A stretch of 64,000 nt of DNA from Phaeacidiphilus oryzae TH49 (GCF_000744815.1 NZ_JQMQ01000005.1:2054055-2118054); one strand, 5' to 3'. Positions 36,961 through 45,519 are shown, numbered from the stretch's first letter. Translations and numbers: made by a program. Notes: generated by a model from the letters alone, not told the origin.

Positions 36961-37755
36961 TCAGGGCTCGTTGGCGAGGGCCGCGTTGAGGAGGTGGAGG
37001 GCCTGCGCCCGCAGCGCGCGGGCCAGTTCGGCCTCCATCGCCTGCTGGGCCAGCGGCCGCAGACGGCGGACGGAGGAGAGGATCTCGGCGGCCTCGTGGT
37101 CCGAGAGGGGGTGGCCGGCGTAGCCGGCGAAGAGGTGGGTGGCGCTGAAGCGGACCATGGACTGGGCGATGCCGTCGAGGTCGGCGCGGAGGGTCACCAG
37201 CTGGTCGATGATCGCGCCCAACGGGGCGCCGTCCGCGTGGAGTTCGGCCGCCAGGCGGATCAGCGCGGGGCTCGGCACCCGGTAGCGGTCCTCGCCGACC
37301 GGTTCGAGGACGCCCAGGCGTACCGCCTTCTCCACCGCCTCGTCGTCGCGGTGGCCGAAGGCGGCGGTGAGTTCGGCCCGGGACAGCTCCGCGGCGCTCT
37401 CGTCGCTCCACGGCCCGGCGACCTCGGCGGCCAGGCCGAGTACCCCGCCGAGGCCGGTGCCGTTCTCCCAGGCGTCGATCAGCTCCTTGATGCCGGCCAG
37501 GGTGTGGCCGCGGTCCAGGAGCTGCGAGATCAGCCGGAGGCGCTCCAGATGGGCGGGGCCGTAGACGTTGGCCCGGCCGCGCCGGTCGGGCCGGGGCAGC
37601 AGGCCGCGGTCCTGGTAGGCCCGGACGTTGCGGGCGGTGGTGCCGGCCTCCCGGGCCAGGTCGTCGATGCGGTACTCGGCCCGCCCCTCGGCCGGGGGCG
37701 CCGCCGCTCGCTGCGGCGGCACCCGCGGACCGGTACGGGGGCGGGCCTCGGCCAT
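36961..37755 (-). CDS. MerR-family transcriptional regulator
   Basis: A 264-residue regulator. After 28 disordered residues comes the MerR winged helix: EYRIDDLAREAGTTARNVRAYQDRGLLPRP, then NVYGPAHLERLRLISQLLDRGHTLAGIKEL. The long C-terminal part is helical (SSVRRLRPLAQQAMEAELARAL) and lacks the metal-binding cysteines of the metal-sensing subgroup, so a small organic effector or protein partner is likely. ATG with GGAGGAGC 9 bases upstream. It follows the hydrolase-dehydrogenase gene by 38 bases, so it is probably expressed from the palindromic promoter at 39703-39734 and acts there. Confidence 0.88.
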   Translation of the reverse strand: MAEARPRTGPRVPPQRAAAPPAEGRAEYRIDDLAREAGTTARNVRAYQDRGLLPRPDRRGRANVYGPAHLERLRLISQLLDRGHTLAGIKELIDAWENGTGLGGVLGLAAEVAGPWSDESAAELSRAELTAAFGHRDDEAVEKAVRLGVLEPVGEDRYRVPSPALIRLAAELHADGAPLGAIIDQLVTLRADLDGIAQSMVRFSATHLFAGYAGHPLSDHEAAEILSSVRRLRPLAQQAMEAELARALRAQALHLLNAALANEP

Positions 37756-37793
37756 GGTGCTTGCTCCTCCGGGCTCAACGCCCCGGCTCGGCG

Positions 37794-39647
37794 TCAGACG
37801 GGCGGTTCGGCCCGCGCCATCAGCCGCCGGAGGGCGGGCGAGAGCCGGGCCACGCCACGGAAGAGGTGTGCCTCCGGGGCGACCGGTTGCACCGCGGTGT
37901 TCCGCACCGCGGCACGCAGCACCGCCTCGGCCACCTTCTCCGGACGGTAGTTCCGGAGACGGTACAGCCTCGTGCTGCGGGCACGAAGCCGGGCCTGCTC
38001 CTCCTCGTCGACCCCGCTGAACCCGGCTGTGGTGGTGATCGCGGTGTTGACGAAGCCCGGGCAGACGGCGGTCACCCCGACGCCCCGGTCGGCCAGTTCG
38101 GCACGCAGGCACTCGCTGAGCATGAGCACGGCGGCTTTGGACGTACTGTACGCCGGGAGCGCGCGGGAGGGCTGAAGTGCCGCCGCTGAGGCGATGTTGA
38201 CGATGTGTCCGCCCTGCCCGCGCTCGGCCATCGCGCGGCCGAAGAGGAGGCAGCCGTGGATCACGCCCCACAGGTTGACGTCGAGGACGCGCTTCCACTC
38301 GGCGGTGGTGGTGTCCATGAAGGCGCCGCCGTGGCCGATCCCGGCGTTGTTCACCAGCAGGTCGAGAACGCCGTACTGGGCGTGCACCTTCTCGGCCAGC
38401 TCGGTCATGGCCCGCTCGTCTGAGACGTCCGCCTGCTCGGGGTGGGCGGCGCCGCCGGACCCGGCGATCAGGGCGGCGAGTTCGGCGGTGCGGGCGGCGG
38501 AGGCGGCGTCCCGGTCGACCGCGACGACCCGGGCGCCGGCCTCGACCAGGGCGAGGGTGGTGGCCCGGCCGATCCCGCTGCCGGCGCCGGTGACCAGGGC
38601 GAGGCGGCCGGCGTAGTGGGCCGTCCAGCGGGACGCCTTGGCCTCGGCCCGGGACTCCGCACGGGAGGATTGGGGTGAGCCGGGGGCGTGCGGTTCGGTA
38701 CGGGCGACCTGGGGGCGCGTGGTGTCGCCGGTGACGGCGCCGGCGGCGGTGTCCTCGACGAAGTCGGCGATCATGCGGGCGAGGACGTCGGGGCGGGTGC
38801 GCGGGGCCCAGTGGCCGGAGTCCAGGCTGCGGCGGCGGAGGACCGGGGCCCATTCGTCCAGGTCGTCGTAGAGCCGCGGCGAGAGGTAGGGGTCGTGGGC
38901 CGGGACGATCAGCTGGACCGGGACGTGCGCGATCCGGTCCCGGCGCGGGTGGAGCAGCCGCTCGCGGACGTTGGCGCGGTACAGCCAGGCGCCGTTGGCG
39001 GCGTCCTCGGGAAGGGTCGGGCCGGGGTAGTCGGCGCTGCGCGGCAGGTGCTCGACCCGGGAGAGGAGGCCCGGCCAGGCCTTGCCGAGCGGTCCGCGCC
39101 ACAGGAGTTCGGGCAGCCGCGGGGTGTGGAGGGCGTAGACGTACCAGGAGCGGGCGCCCTGGCCGAGGGCCTGAACGGCCCGGCGGGGGGTGGGGCGGCC
39201 GTAGCGGCGCTTCATCCAGTGCCCGAAGTGGTCCAGGCAGGGGCCGGAGATGCTGGTGAAGGAGGCGAGCCGGCCGCGCAGCGCGGTCGAGGTGGCGAAC
39301 TCCCAGCCCTGGACGGAGCCCCAGTCGTGGCCGACGAGGTGGACGGGGGCGGCCCCGGGGCCGGCGCCGAGGCTGTCGAGGACGGCGGTGACGTCCGACT
39401 CCAGGCGCTCCAGGCGGTAGTTGGCGGCCGCCGGGGCGGGGGCGGTGGACCGGCCGGCGCCCCGTACGTCGTAGGCGACCACGTGGTAGCGGTCGGCCAG
39501 CCGGGACATGACGGGCTCCCAGACCTTCTTCGAGTCCGGGTAGCCGTGGACGAAGAGGAGGGTCGGGCGGTCCGGGTCGCCTGCCTCGACGACGGCGAGA
39601 CTGACGTCGCCGGCGTCCACACGGCGCTCGCGCGCGCCAGGAATCAT
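37794..39647 (-). CDS. bifunctional alpha/beta hydrolase - short-chain dehydrogenase (EphD-like)
   Basis: A 617-residue fusion. Residues about 10-300 are an epoxide-hydrolase-type alpha/beta hydrolase: oxyanion segment HGYPDSKKVW, nucleophile loop LVGHDWGSVQGWE (Asp as nucleophile, as in epoxide hydrolases) and SGHWAP with the catalytic His. After a polar linker, residues about 345-600 are a classical SDR: VTGAGSGIGRAT, LVNNAGIGHGG and AYSTSKAAV (Tyr-x3-Lys). The same fusion occurs in mycobacterial EphD, which acts in mycolic-acid modification. Streptomycetes lack mycolates, so the substrate here must differ. ATG 39647 has GGGAGG upstream. First gene of a two-gene operon with the MerR regulator. 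Confidence 0.9.
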   Translation of the reverse strand: MIPGARERRVDAGDVSLAVVEAGDPDRPTLLFVHGYPDSKKVWEPVMSRLADRYHVVAYDVRGAGRSTAPAPAAANYRLERLESDVTAVLDSLGAGPGAAPVHLVGHDWGSVQGWEFATSTALRGRLASFTSISGPCLDHFGHWMKRRYGRPTPRRAVQALGQGARSWYVYALHTPRLPELLWRGPLGKAWPGLLSRVEHLPRSADYPGPTLPEDAANGAWLYRANVRERLLHPRRDRIAHVPVQLIVPAHDPYLSPRLYDDLDEWAPVLRRRSLDSGHWAPRTRPDVLARMIADFVEDTAAGAVTGDTTRPQVARTEPHAPGSPQSSRAESRAEAKASRWTAHYAGRLALVTGAGSGIGRATTLALVEAGARVVAVDRDAASAARTAELAALIAGSGGAAHPEQADVSDERAMTELAEKVHAQYGVLDLLVNNAGIGHGGAFMDTTTAEWKRVLDVNLWGVIHGCLLFGRAMAERGQGGHIVNIASAAALQPSRALPAYSTSKAAVLMLSECLRAELADRGVGVTAVCPGFVNTAITTTAGFSGVDEEEQARLRARSTRLYRLRNYRPEKVAEAVLRAAVRNTAVQPVAPEAHLFRGVARLSPALRRLMARAEPPV

Positions 39648-39702
39648 GCGGTTCTTGCCTCCCGGTCCAGGGGCCGGACGGCGGCTGCCGCCCTCGGACA
39701 GG

Positions 39703-39734
39703 CTCAATGTGACAGTGAACACTGGCACAGTCAA
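39703..39734 (-). promoter_or_regulatory. MerR-type promoter with 20-bp palindrome
   Basis: On the minus strand TTGACT (-35, 39729-39734) and CATTGA (-10-like, 39704-39709) are separated by 19 bp, the long spacer typical of MerR-activated promoters. The spacer is the palindrome GTGACAGTGAACACTGGCAC (39709-39728), whose half is GTG-N-CAGTG. It drives the EphD-like gene and MerR. Confidence 0.75.
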
Positions 39735-39767
39735 CCGTTCGGGAGGGGTTTATTGACTGGCTGGTAA

Positions 39768-40820
39768 CTACGGGCGGCGGCCGCGCCGGACGCGGCCCCC
39801 GCCCGGTCCGCGGCTCTGCGTGAGCGCCGCGCCGGCCAGCACGATCACCGCTCCCACCACGGTGTTCCAGTGCAGCGCCTCGCCGAGGAGCAGCACCCCG
39901 GCGGCGGTGGCGACCACCGGGATCACGTAGGTGACGGACTGCCCCACCGTGGGCCCGACCTCGGCCACCAGGCCGTACTGGAGGAGCATGGCGATCCCGG
40001 TCCCGAAGACCCCCAGGGCGAGGACGGCCAGCGTGGGGCCGAGCGGGAAGTGGTGCGGCAGGCCCGCGCCGAAGGCCATCGCCACCGCGCCCTCGGCCGC
40101 GCCCAGCAGCAACTGCGTTCCCGAGAGCGCCAGATGGGACTCCGGACGGCCGCCGAGGGTGCGCCGCACCCAGATCCAGCCGATCGGGTAGCTGAGCGAG
40201 GCGAGGAGGGCCAGGACGGTGCCGAGGGGGTTGGCGCCGTCGAAGCCCTGCCAGGCTCCGAGGACGGTGAGCACCCCGACGAAGCCGAGGACGAGGCCGC
40301 CGAGCCGGCGCCGGGTCGGCCGGTCCTCGCGCAGCGCGACCAGGGCGAGGAGCATCCCCCACAGCGGGGAGGTGGCGTTGGCGATCGCGGCCAGCTGGGA
40401 CGGCACCAGGCGCTCGGAGTAGGCGAAGAGCGCCCACGGCAGGGTGTTCAGGAGGAAGGCGGCCACCGCCAGCCGCCACCAGACGCCGAACCCGCGGGGC
40501 AGCCGGCCGCCGCGCGCGAAGAGCGCGGTCAGCAGGACCGCGGCGCCGGCCAGCATCCGGCCGAAGGAGACCTGGAGCGGCGCGTAGCCGTCCGTGCCGA
40601 TCTTGATCAGCAGGAAGCTGAAGCCCCAGACCAGGGAGAGGACGGCGAAGTTGACCCGCCAGTCGAGCCGGGCGCCCGCCCCGGCGGGGCCGCCGCGCCC
40701 GCCGCTTTCGCCGCGCCCGCCGCTTTCGCCGCCTGGGCGGCGGGCGGGGGGCGAGGTGATGTCGGCCGTCGGGGCCGGGACGGCGGCCGCGGGGCCGGCA
40801 GGGGTGGCGGAGGTGGTCAT
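39768..40820 (-). CDS. EamA-family (DMT) transporter
   Basis: A 350-residue membrane protein with ten predicted helices in two EamA repeats: FAVLSLVWGFSFLLIKIG, then ERLVPSQLAAIANATSPLWGMLLAL, ALLASLSYPIGWIWVRR, and VTYVIPVVATAAGVLLLGEAL. The first 60 residues are Pro/Ala/Gly-rich (GESGGRG repeated). It is divergent from a LysR gene with 74 bases between starts, the common layout for a regulator controlling an amino-acid or metabolite exporter. No SD precedes the ATG, so translation may be leaderless. Substrate unknown. Confidence 0.88.
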   Translation of the reverse strand: MTTSATPAGPAAAVPAPTADITSPPARRPGGESGGRGESGGRGGPAGAGARLDWRVNFAVLSLVWGFSFLLIKIGTDGYAPLQVSFGRMLAGAAVLLTALFARGGRLPRGFGVWWRLAVAAFLLNTLPWALFAYSERLVPSQLAAIANATSPLWGMLLALVALREDRPTRRRLGGLVLGFVGVLTVLGAWQGFDGANPLGTVLALLASLSYPIGWIWVRRTLGGRPESHLALSGTQLLLGAAEGAVAMAFGAGLPHHFPLGPTLAVLALGVFGTGIAMLLQYGLVAEVGPTVGQSVTYVIPVVATAAGVLLLGEALHWNTVVGAVIVLAGAALTQSRGPGGGRVRRGRRP

Positions 40821-40894
40821 GGCACCAGAGTGAGGGTGGTCAACCTCTAAGCACAAGCGAGAATTTGTACCGGGAACCTCGTAGGCTTGCTTAC

Positions 40895-41917
40895 ATGTTC
40901 AACCTTGAGCGTCTCCGCACCCTGCAGGCCGTCGCCCGGCACGGATCGGTCAGCGCGGCGGCGGAGGGGCTGCACGTCACCACCTCGGCGGTCTCCCAGC
41001 AGCTGGCGAAGCTGGAGCGGGAGGCCGGGCAGCGGCTGCTGGCCAGGAACGGGCGCGGCGTCCGGCTCACCGACGCGGGCCGGCTGCTCGCCGAGCACGC
41101 CGGGCTGATCCTGGGCCAGGTCGAGCGCGCCCAGGCGGAGCTGGAGGCCCGGCGCGGGGTGGTCGGCGGCCGGCTGCGGCTCGGCGCGTTCCCGACCGCG
41201 CTGCGCGGGCTGGTCCCGGGGATGGCGGCGGAGCTGCGGGGGCGGCATCCGGAGCTGGCGCTGAACGTCACCGAATGCGAACCGGAGCAGTGCGTACGGC
41301 GGCTGGTGCGCGGCGACCTGGACCTCGGCATCGTCCTGGACTGGTACAACAAGCCCTTCGCGCTGCCGGACGGAATGGTGAAGGCGCCGCTGCTGGACGA
41401 CATCGCGGACCTGGTGGTGCCGGCCGGCCACCCGCTGGCCGACCGGGAGTCGGTGAGCCTGGAGGAGTTCGCCGAGGACGAGTGGGTCTGCTGGCAGGAC
41501 GGCGGGTTCTGCCACGAGTGGCTGACCTTCACGCTGCGCTCGAAGGGCTTCGAACCGCGGCTGGCGCACTGGGTGGAGGAGCATCCGTCGCAGCTGGCGC
41601 TGGTCGCGGCCGGGCTGGGGGTGGCGGTGATGCCGCGGCTGGGGCGCGGGGAGCTGCCCGCGCAGGCGCGGGCGCTGGCGGTCCGGCATCCGATGCGGAG
41701 GCATCTGTACGCGGTGTGGAGCGCCGACACGGACCGGCGGCCGTCCATCCGCGCGGCGGTGGACGCGCTGCGGGCGAGCGCGGGGCGCGCGGGAGACGCG
41801 GGGGGCGCGGGAGACGCCGAGGGCGCGGGAGACGCCGAGGGCGCGGGAGACGCGGGGCGCGTGGGCGCGGCTGGGCGCGTGGGCGCGGCTGAGGGCGCGG
41901 GCGACCCCGCGGCGTAG
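40895..41917 (+). CDS. LysR-family transcriptional regulator
   Basis: A 340-residue LysR regulator: winged HTH MFNLERLRTLQAVARHGSVS through TTSAVSQQLAKLEREAGQRL, then a periplasmic-binding-like effector domain (residues about 90-290: GRLRLGAFPTALRGLVP, DLGIVLDWYNKPFALP, EEHPSQLALVAAGLGVAVMP). The last 45 residues are a repeat of GAGDAE and GRVGAA units. It is divergent from the EamA transporter, its probable target. In the shared gap, ACAA-N8-TTGT around 40854-40869 could be part of its site. ATG start has only a weak SD. Confidence 0.9.
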   Translation: MFNLERLRTLQAVARHGSVSAAAEGLHVTTSAVSQQLAKLEREAGQRLLARNGRGVRLTDAGRLLAEHAGLILGQVERAQAELEARRGVVGGRLRLGAFPTALRGLVPGMAAELRGRHPELALNVTECEPEQCVRRLVRGDLDLGIVLDWYNKPFALPDGMVKAPLLDDIADLVVPAGHPLADRESVSLEEFAEDEWVCWQDGGFCHEWLTFTLRSKGFEPRLAHWVEEHPSQLALVAAGLGVAVMPRLGRGELPAQARALAVRHPMRRHLYAVWSADTDRRPSIRAAVDALRASAGRAGDAGGAGDAEGAGDAEGAGDAGRVGAAGRVGAAEGAGDPAA

Positions 41918-41985
41918 GCGCCCCTGCTCCGCCCGGTCCCGGGGGCCGCGGGATCAGGGCGGGACCAGGGCGGGACCAGGGGCGC
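41918..41985. terminator. imperfect long hairpin between lysR and HNH gene
   Basis: GCGCCCCTG-C-TCCGCCC-GGTCCC (from 41918) pairs with GGGACC-AGGGCGGGA-CCAGGGGCGC (ending 41985) over about 22 bp with small bulges. It starts right after the LysR stop and lies between convergent genes. Confidence 0.7.
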
Positions 41986-41990
41986 GGCCC

Positions 41991-42518
41991 TCACGCGGAG
42001 AGGTGGGTGAGGTCCTCCTTGGTGGAGAAGGGCTCCAGATACGGAAGCCACCGCGGGTCGCGGTGGCCGGTGCCGATGATCCGCCAGGCCAGGCCGGACG
42101 GAGGGGCGGGTGGGCGACTCATCCTCCACCCCAGTTCCACCAGATGGCGGTCGGCCTTGACGTGGTTGCAGCGGCGGCAGGCCGCGACGACGTTGTCCCA
42201 CTGGTGTCGGCCGCCCCGGCTGCGCGGCACCACGTGGTCGACGCTGGTTGCGGCGGCTCCGCAGTAGACACAACGCCCGCCGTCGCGCGCGAAGAGCGCC
42301 CGGCGGGTCAGCGGGACGGGCCCGCGAAAGGGGACCCGCACGAAACGGGTCAGTCGGACGACGGACGGCGCCGGTACGGCGCTGGTGACGCTGTGCAGGA
42401 CGATCCCGGAATCCTCCAGGCTGATCGCCTTCTGATTGAGGACCAGGAGCAGAGCGCGCCGGGTGGAGACCACACCGAGTGGCTCGTACGACGCGTTGAG
42501 GACGAGGACATGCGGCAC
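41991..42518 (-). CDS. HNH endonuclease family protein
   Basis: A 175-residue protein common in actinobacteria: PHVLVLNASYEPLGVVSTRRALLLVL N-terminal domain, then RDGGRCVYCGAAATSVDHVVPRSRGGRHQWDN with C-x2-C, the D-H-x-x-P-R-S-x-G-G core and the paired Cys-x2-Cys-N-H (ACRRCNHVKAD). These give the zinc-ribbon and beta-beta-alpha-metal fold of HNH nucleases. Nothing mobile or restriction-like adjoins it. A housekeeping or stress role is likely but unproven. GTG start with GGGAGG 6 bases upstream. Confidence 0.9.
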   Translation of the reverse strand: MPHVLVLNASYEPLGVVSTRRALLLVLNQKAISLEDSGIVLHSVTSAVPAPSVVRLTRFVRVPFRGPVPLTRRALFARDGGRCVYCGAAATSVDHVVPRSRGGRHQWDNVVAACRRCNHVKADRHLVELGWRMSRPPAPPSGLAWRIIGTGHRDPRWLPYLEPFSTKEDLTHLSA

Positions 42519-42881
42519 GGATGCCTCCCTTTCCGCCGACGGCACGTGGCTCGCGCCGGGACGAACACGAAGCTCGGGGTTGAGCGACGTGTCGCTGGTC
42601 GTCGCACACCCCTCGCTCCGCGATCTCCTCCAGTGTCGCCGCAGCACTCCCCGCTGCGCCAGCACTCACCAAGATCGGGGCTGGTGTGTGTTCTCCCACA
42701 CTCACTGATGCCCGCGCGGGGAGGTCGATGCACCCTCAGGGTCCCGGGGGCCACCGGATCGGCGCAGGTGGCCGGAGCGCTCCGGGCGTGTCGCGGCCGG
42801 TTCGCGACTTCTCGGCATGCCTGATCCGCTCGCTAGGGTGGGCGGCGAGTCCAGTCCCCTCTCATCAAGGCAGGCCTCGCA
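42519..42881. other. 363-bp divergent gap, HNH gene / mscS
   Basis: No gene is supported. A weak hairpin GTGTG-N6-CACAC lies at 42686-42701. TAGGGT at 42834-42839 could be the mscS -10, but no convincing -35 accompanies it. Confidence 0.4.
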
Positions 42882-44000
42882 GTGTTTCCGTCAGACGCCT
42901 ACGACCTTCTCGCCTCCGGGTCCGCCGCCGGCACGCCTTCGCCTTCTCCTTCTCCGCAGCCGACCTCGATCACCCAGGTCGGCACGCAGGCCGGGCAGAG
43001 CGCGCAGCAGGCGGTGAGCTGGCTGGACACCCACTGGCAGAGCTGGGTGGTCACCTCCTTCCAGGGGGTCCTGCAGATCATCGTGATCGTCGCCCTCGCG
43101 CTCGCGCTGCGCGCGGTGGTGCACCGGCTGATCCGCAAGCTGATAGGCCGGATGACCAAGCGCGACGGCGAGACGGGCAACGCGCGCCTGGGCGGGCTGC
43201 TGGTGAACGCCGAGCGGCGGCGGCAGCGGGCCGAGGCGATCGGCTCGGTGCTGCGCAGTACCGCCTCCTGCCTGATCCTCGGCACGGCGGCGCTGAACGT
43301 CCTCTCGGTGCTGGGGATCAACCTGGCGCCGGTGCTGGCCAGCGCGGGGGTCGCCGGGGTGGCGATCGGCCTCGGCGCGAAGAGCCTGGTCACGGACTTC
43401 CTCTCCGGCGTCTTCATGATCCTCGAGGACCAGTACGGGGTCGGCGACGAGATCGACGCCGGGGCGGCGAGCGGCACGGTGCTGGAGGTCGGACTGCGGG
43501 TGACCAAGCTGCGCGGGGGCGACGGGGAGATCTGGTACCTGCGGAACGGCGAGATCAGCCGGATCGCCAACCTCAGCCAGGGCTGGTCGACCGCGACGGT
43601 GCCGGTGCAGGTGGGCGCGGACGAGGATCTGGACCGGGTGATCGGCGTGATCGGCAAGGCCGCGGAGGAGATGGCGGCGAGCTCGCCCTGGGACGAGGCG
43701 CTCTGGGACCAGGTACAGGTGCTGGGCGTCGACGAGGTGACCGCGGACACCGTGCTGCTGAAGGTCCAGGCGAAGGCGATGCCCGGGAAGGCCGGACCGG
43801 TGGGCCGCGAGCTGCGAGCGCGGATCAAGCGCGCGTTCGACGAGGCGGGCGTCTCGTCCGGGCGGACGCGACTGGCCATCGTCGGCGCCGTCGGCGGCGG
43901 CGGCGACCGCAGCCACAGCGGCGACCGCGGCGACAGCGGCGACAGCGGCGACAGCGGCGAAGCCGCGACCATCACCGACGCGCGCCCGCAGGCGCAGTAA
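42882..44000 (+). CDS. MscS-family small-conductance mechanosensitive channel
   Basis: A 372-residue membrane channel releasing solutes on hypo-osmotic shock. Three hydrophobic segments (VVTSFQGVLQIIVIVALALA; SVLRSTASCLILGTAALNVL; the pore helix ASAGVAGVAIGLGAKSLVTDFLSG) are followed by the MscS beta domain (YGVGDEIDAGAASGTVLEVGLRVTKLRG, NGEISRIANLSQGW) and an alpha/beta C-terminal domain. The tail is a repeat of GDSGDRGDSGDSGDSG, encoded by GGCGACAGC units. GTG start with AAGG upstream. In corynebacteria some MscS proteins export glutamate; nothing here shows that activity. Confidence 0.92.
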   Translation: MFPSDAYDLLASGSAAGTPSPSPSPQPTSITQVGTQAGQSAQQAVSWLDTHWQSWVVTSFQGVLQIIVIVALALALRAVVHRLIRKLIGRMTKRDGETGNARLGGLLVNAERRRQRAEAIGSVLRSTASCLILGTAALNVLSVLGINLAPVLASAGVAGVAIGLGAKSLVTDFLSGVFMILEDQYGVGDEIDAGAASGTVLEVGLRVTKLRGGDGEIWYLRNGEISRIANLSQGWSTATVPVQVGADEDLDRVIGVIGKAAEEMAASSPWDEALWDQVQVLGVDEVTADTVLLKVQAKAMPGKAGPVGRELRARIKRAFDEAGVSSGRTRLAIVGAVGGGGDRSHSGDRGDSGDSGDSGEAATITDARPQAQ

Positions 44001-44094
44001 CCCCCGGAAGAAGCGGGAGTTCGCGCCGGGGGCGCGGATCAGGGGGCGCGGCGCCGTGCTGGCCGGGCGCGCGGTTCGCCGCGCTTCAGGCGTG

Positions 44095-44163
44095 CTTGGG
44101 GCCCTGCGTTCCGGGGCGTGGCGAAGCCGCTTGGGGCGCTGCGTTCCGGGGCGTGGCGAAGCC
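44095..44163. repeat. 35-bp direct repeat, two copies
   Basis: CTTGGGGCCCTGCGTTCCGG and the following GGCGTGGCGAAGCC (copy 1, from 44095) recur from 44130 with one substitution. They lie in the gap between mscS and csnR, upstream of the csn promoter. Confidence 0.75.
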
Positions 44164-44209
44164 CCAGGTGTCGGAAGGCCCGCGCCTGCGGCGCCGCGCT
44201 GCGGGGCTA

Positions 44210-44264
44210 TTGACATGGCGTCAGCAGGGGATCTAGCGTCTGGCGACTGTTAGGAAGGTTTCCT
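44210..44264 (+). promoter_or_regulatory. csn operon promoter with CsnR/ROK operator
   Basis: TTGACA (44210-44215), 18 bp, TAGCGT (44234-44239) form a strong consensus-like promoter. From 44252 the sequence AGGAA-GGT-TTCCT, inside GTTAGGAAGGTTTCCTGTCA, is an inverted repeat like the TTAGGAAAGTTTCCTAA-type operators of the ROK repressor CsnR. It covers the expected transcription start, five bases ahead of the regulator gene. Confidence 0.8.
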
Positions 44265-44268
44265 GTCA

Positions 44269-45519
44269 GTGAGGGGCGACCAACGCGTGGGTGGGACGGA
44301 CAGAGCGGCCGCCGGGACGCCCCGGCTGCTGCGGGCGATCAACGACCGGGCCGCGCTCGAGCTGCTGCTCGAACACGGGCCCCTGTCCCGCGGGCAGCTC
44401 GGCATCCTCACGGGGCTGTCCAAGCCCACCGCCTCCCAGCTGCTGTCCCGGCTGGAGTCGGCCGGCCTGGTCCTCCCGGTCGGCACCACGGCCGCCGGGC
44501 GGCCCGGGCCCGCCGCCCAGCTGTACGAGATCAACCCCGGCGCCGGCTACGTCGCGGGCCTCGACGTCAACCCGAAGCGGATCCTGGCCGCCGTGGCCGA
44601 CATCTCCGGCCGGGTGCTCGGCGAAGAGGTGCTGGACACCCCCGGACGCCAAGCCCCCGCGCCCGCCGCGGAGTTGACCGCGACCGCGGTGGACCGCGCC
44701 TGCGCGGCGGCGGGCCTGGACCGCTCGGCGCTCTGCCGCGTGGTGGTCGGCACCCCCGGCGCCGTCGACCCCGGGACCGGCAAGCTGCGCTACGCCCCGC
44801 ACCTGGCGGGCTGGCACTCGCCGCGTCTGGTCGAGGAGTTGACCGGCCGCCTGGGCCTGCCGACCGCGGTGGAGAACGACGTCAACCTGGCCGCCGTCGC
44901 GGAGCAGCGCACCGGGGCCGCGAGCCGGGTGAGCGACTTCGTGCTCCTCTGGGCGGCGGACGGTTCCGGCTCCGGCAACGAGGGGATCGGTGCCGCCGTG
45001 GTGGTCGGCGGAAGGCTGCACCGCGGGCACACCGGCGGGGCCGGCGAGGTCGGCTACATGCCGGTGCCGGGCGCACCGCTGATCCGGAACGTGCGGCGGG
45101 CCAACTCCGGCGGCTTCCAGGAGCTCGCCGGGGCCGGCGCGGTACGGGCGCTCGCCCGCGAGCACGGGCTCGGCAGCGGGCCGGCCCCCCGGCTGGTGGC
45201 CAAGGCGGCCGATCCGGCCTCGGGCCCGGCCGGGCGGGCCGTACTCGGCGAGCTGGCACGGCGGTTGGCGACCGGACTGGCCGCCATGGTCGCGGTGATC
45301 GACCCCGAACTGGTGGTGCTCAGCGGCGGCATCGCGGCCGCGGGCGGCGAGCCGCTGCGCGCGCTGGTCCAGGAGGAGTTGGCCGCGATGGCGGTCTCGG
45401 CCCCGCGGGTCGCGATCAGCGCGGTGGACGGATCCCCGGTGCTGGTCGGTGCGCTGGGCTCGGCGCTGGAGTCCGCCCGGGAATCCCTCTTCTCCGCGTC
45501 GGCGGCGGCGAGCGGCTGA
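44269..45519 (+). CDS. csnR: ROK-family repressor of the chitosan-oligosaccharide operon (CsnR)
   Basis: A 416-residue ROK regulator: winged helix-turn-helix (LLLEHGPLSRGQLGILTGLS, then KPTASQLLSRLESAGLV) followed by an ROK kinase-like sugar-binding fold (VAGLDVNPKRILAAVADISG, VVGTPGAVDPGTGKLRYAP, ENDVNLAAVAEQ). The consensus ROK zinc cysteine motif C-x-C-G-x2-G-C-x-E is absent; the equivalent stretch reads RNVRRANSGGFQEL. The family loses DNA binding on a sugar ligand, here expected to be a glucosamine oligomer product. It is first in an operon whose order matches csnR-E-F-G-H-K of Streptomyces coelicolor. GTG start 10 bases after AGGAAGG. Confidence 0.85.
   Translation: MRGDQRVGGTDRAAAGTPRLLRAINDRAALELLLEHGPLSRGQLGILTGLSKPTASQLLSRLESAGLVLPVGTTAAGRPGPAAQLYEINPGAGYVAGLDVNPKRILAAVADISGRVLGEEVLDTPGRQAPAPAAELTATAVDRACAAAGLDRSALCRVVVGTPGAVDPGTGKLRYAPHLAGWHSPRLVEELTGRLGLPTAVENDVNLAAVAEQRTGAASRVSDFVLLWAADGSGSGNEGIGAAVVVGGRLHRGHTGGAGEVGYMPVPGAPLIRNVRRANSGGFQELAGAGAVRALAREHGLGSGPAPRLVAKAADPASGPAGRAVLGELARRLATGLAAMVAVIDPELVVLSGGIAAAGGEPLRALVQEELAAMAVSAPRVAISAVDGSPVLVGALGSALESARESLFSASAAASG

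Noticed and set aside
36961-40479. Very long leftward open frame spanning three genes
   Set aside because: Only its last 795 bases (the MerR gene) show protein-like composition; the rest is Arg/Pro-rich shadow of the fusion enzyme and EamA genes.
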